Below, one piece after another: positions 5,547 through 5,679 of a stretch of 5,679 bases of DNA. Numbering within the stretch: the stretch's first letter is position 1; each line of letters opens with the position of its first letter. The notes beneath the pieces were generated by a model. The model saw only the letters and a program-made list of their open reading frames with translations, did not search any database and had not been told where the DNA came from. Made by a program: the position numbers and the translations under genes. Location: contig JAIECC010000033.1 of assembly GCA_029068665.1 (NCBI GenBank), positions 1 through 5,679 of the forward strand, given 5' to 3'. The stretch is from Lachnospiraceae bacterium (GTDB lineage: Bacteria; Bacillota; Clostridia; Lachnospirales; Lachnospiraceae).

Positions 5547-5679
5547 GTTGGTCAAATCGACCGATATTTCACGCTGAAAAATAAGCAGGGAAGTCCGTTA
5601 AATACGTAATTATTCCATTGTGGGTATATGAATAATTGATGCAACAATAGGCTTAACGATGACTATAAATTATAAATCA

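Noticed and set aside
5547..5569. Hairpin after the Rpn stop (TTGGTC / GACCGA, 5-nt loop) as an intrinsic terminator
   Set aside because: The stem is only about 6 bp including a wobble pair, and it is followed by TATTTC rather than a run of T. It may help end transcription but does not meet the usual standard.
5555..5662. Open minus-strand frame of 36 codons in the right-hand flank
   Set aside because: It has no ATG, GTG or TTG with a ribosome site and is bounded closely by stops. I see no family resemblance, so the 133-nt flank is left unassigned.
4594..5679. Insertion sequence around the Rpn gene
   Set aside because: Although the family is often labelled transposase, I found no terminal inverted repeats or target-site duplication around it, and Rpn proteins generally do not lie within classic insertion sequences.

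Overview
The window looks like a piece of a Clostridia chromosome, most likely Lachnospiraceae. Evidence: moderate-to-low GC, strong AGGAGG-type ribosome binding sites, SigA-type promoters, lipoprotein signal peptides of Gram-positive style, and an Rpn-family (PD-(D/E)XK 'transposase') protein whose N-terminus (GRKTLQELTIKDNFLFAA) is of the kind common in gut Lachnospiraceae. The taxonomic call is inference from style, not from a marker gene.

Layout. At the left edge, on the minus strand (95 to 1 and beyond), is the start of a Phd/YefM-type antitoxin gene with its own promoter. Positions 96-218 form a divergent promoter region with helically phased A-tracts and a 12-bp palindrome. Three plus-strand genes follow, probably one operon: a 310-aa lipoprotein (219-1151), a 491-aa lipoprotein (1239-2714), and a 621-aa protein with an N-terminal membrane anchor (2718-4583). 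All three should act on the outside of the cell membrane. After 81 nt with a near-consensus promoter comes an Rpn-family nuclease gene whose best start is GTG at 4665 (4665-5546). The last 133 nt hold no gene I can support.

The main point of interest is that the three envelope genes are mosaics of one another. Genes 1 and 2 share a duplicated lipoprotein leader plus acidic linker but have unrelated bodies. The body of gene 1 (about 240 aa) recurs, at roughly half identity by eye, as the C-terminal third of gene 3, where it is fused behind a different N-terminal domain and an FG-GAP/VCBS-like calcium-loop segment. Gene 2 ends in its own FG-GAP/VCBS-like segment. I recognise no named function for this ~240-aa domain. 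The operon is best described as a family of domain-shuffled, secreted, acidic proteins of unknown role, flanked by two gene types typical of accessory regions (a toxin-antitoxin component and an Rpn nuclease).
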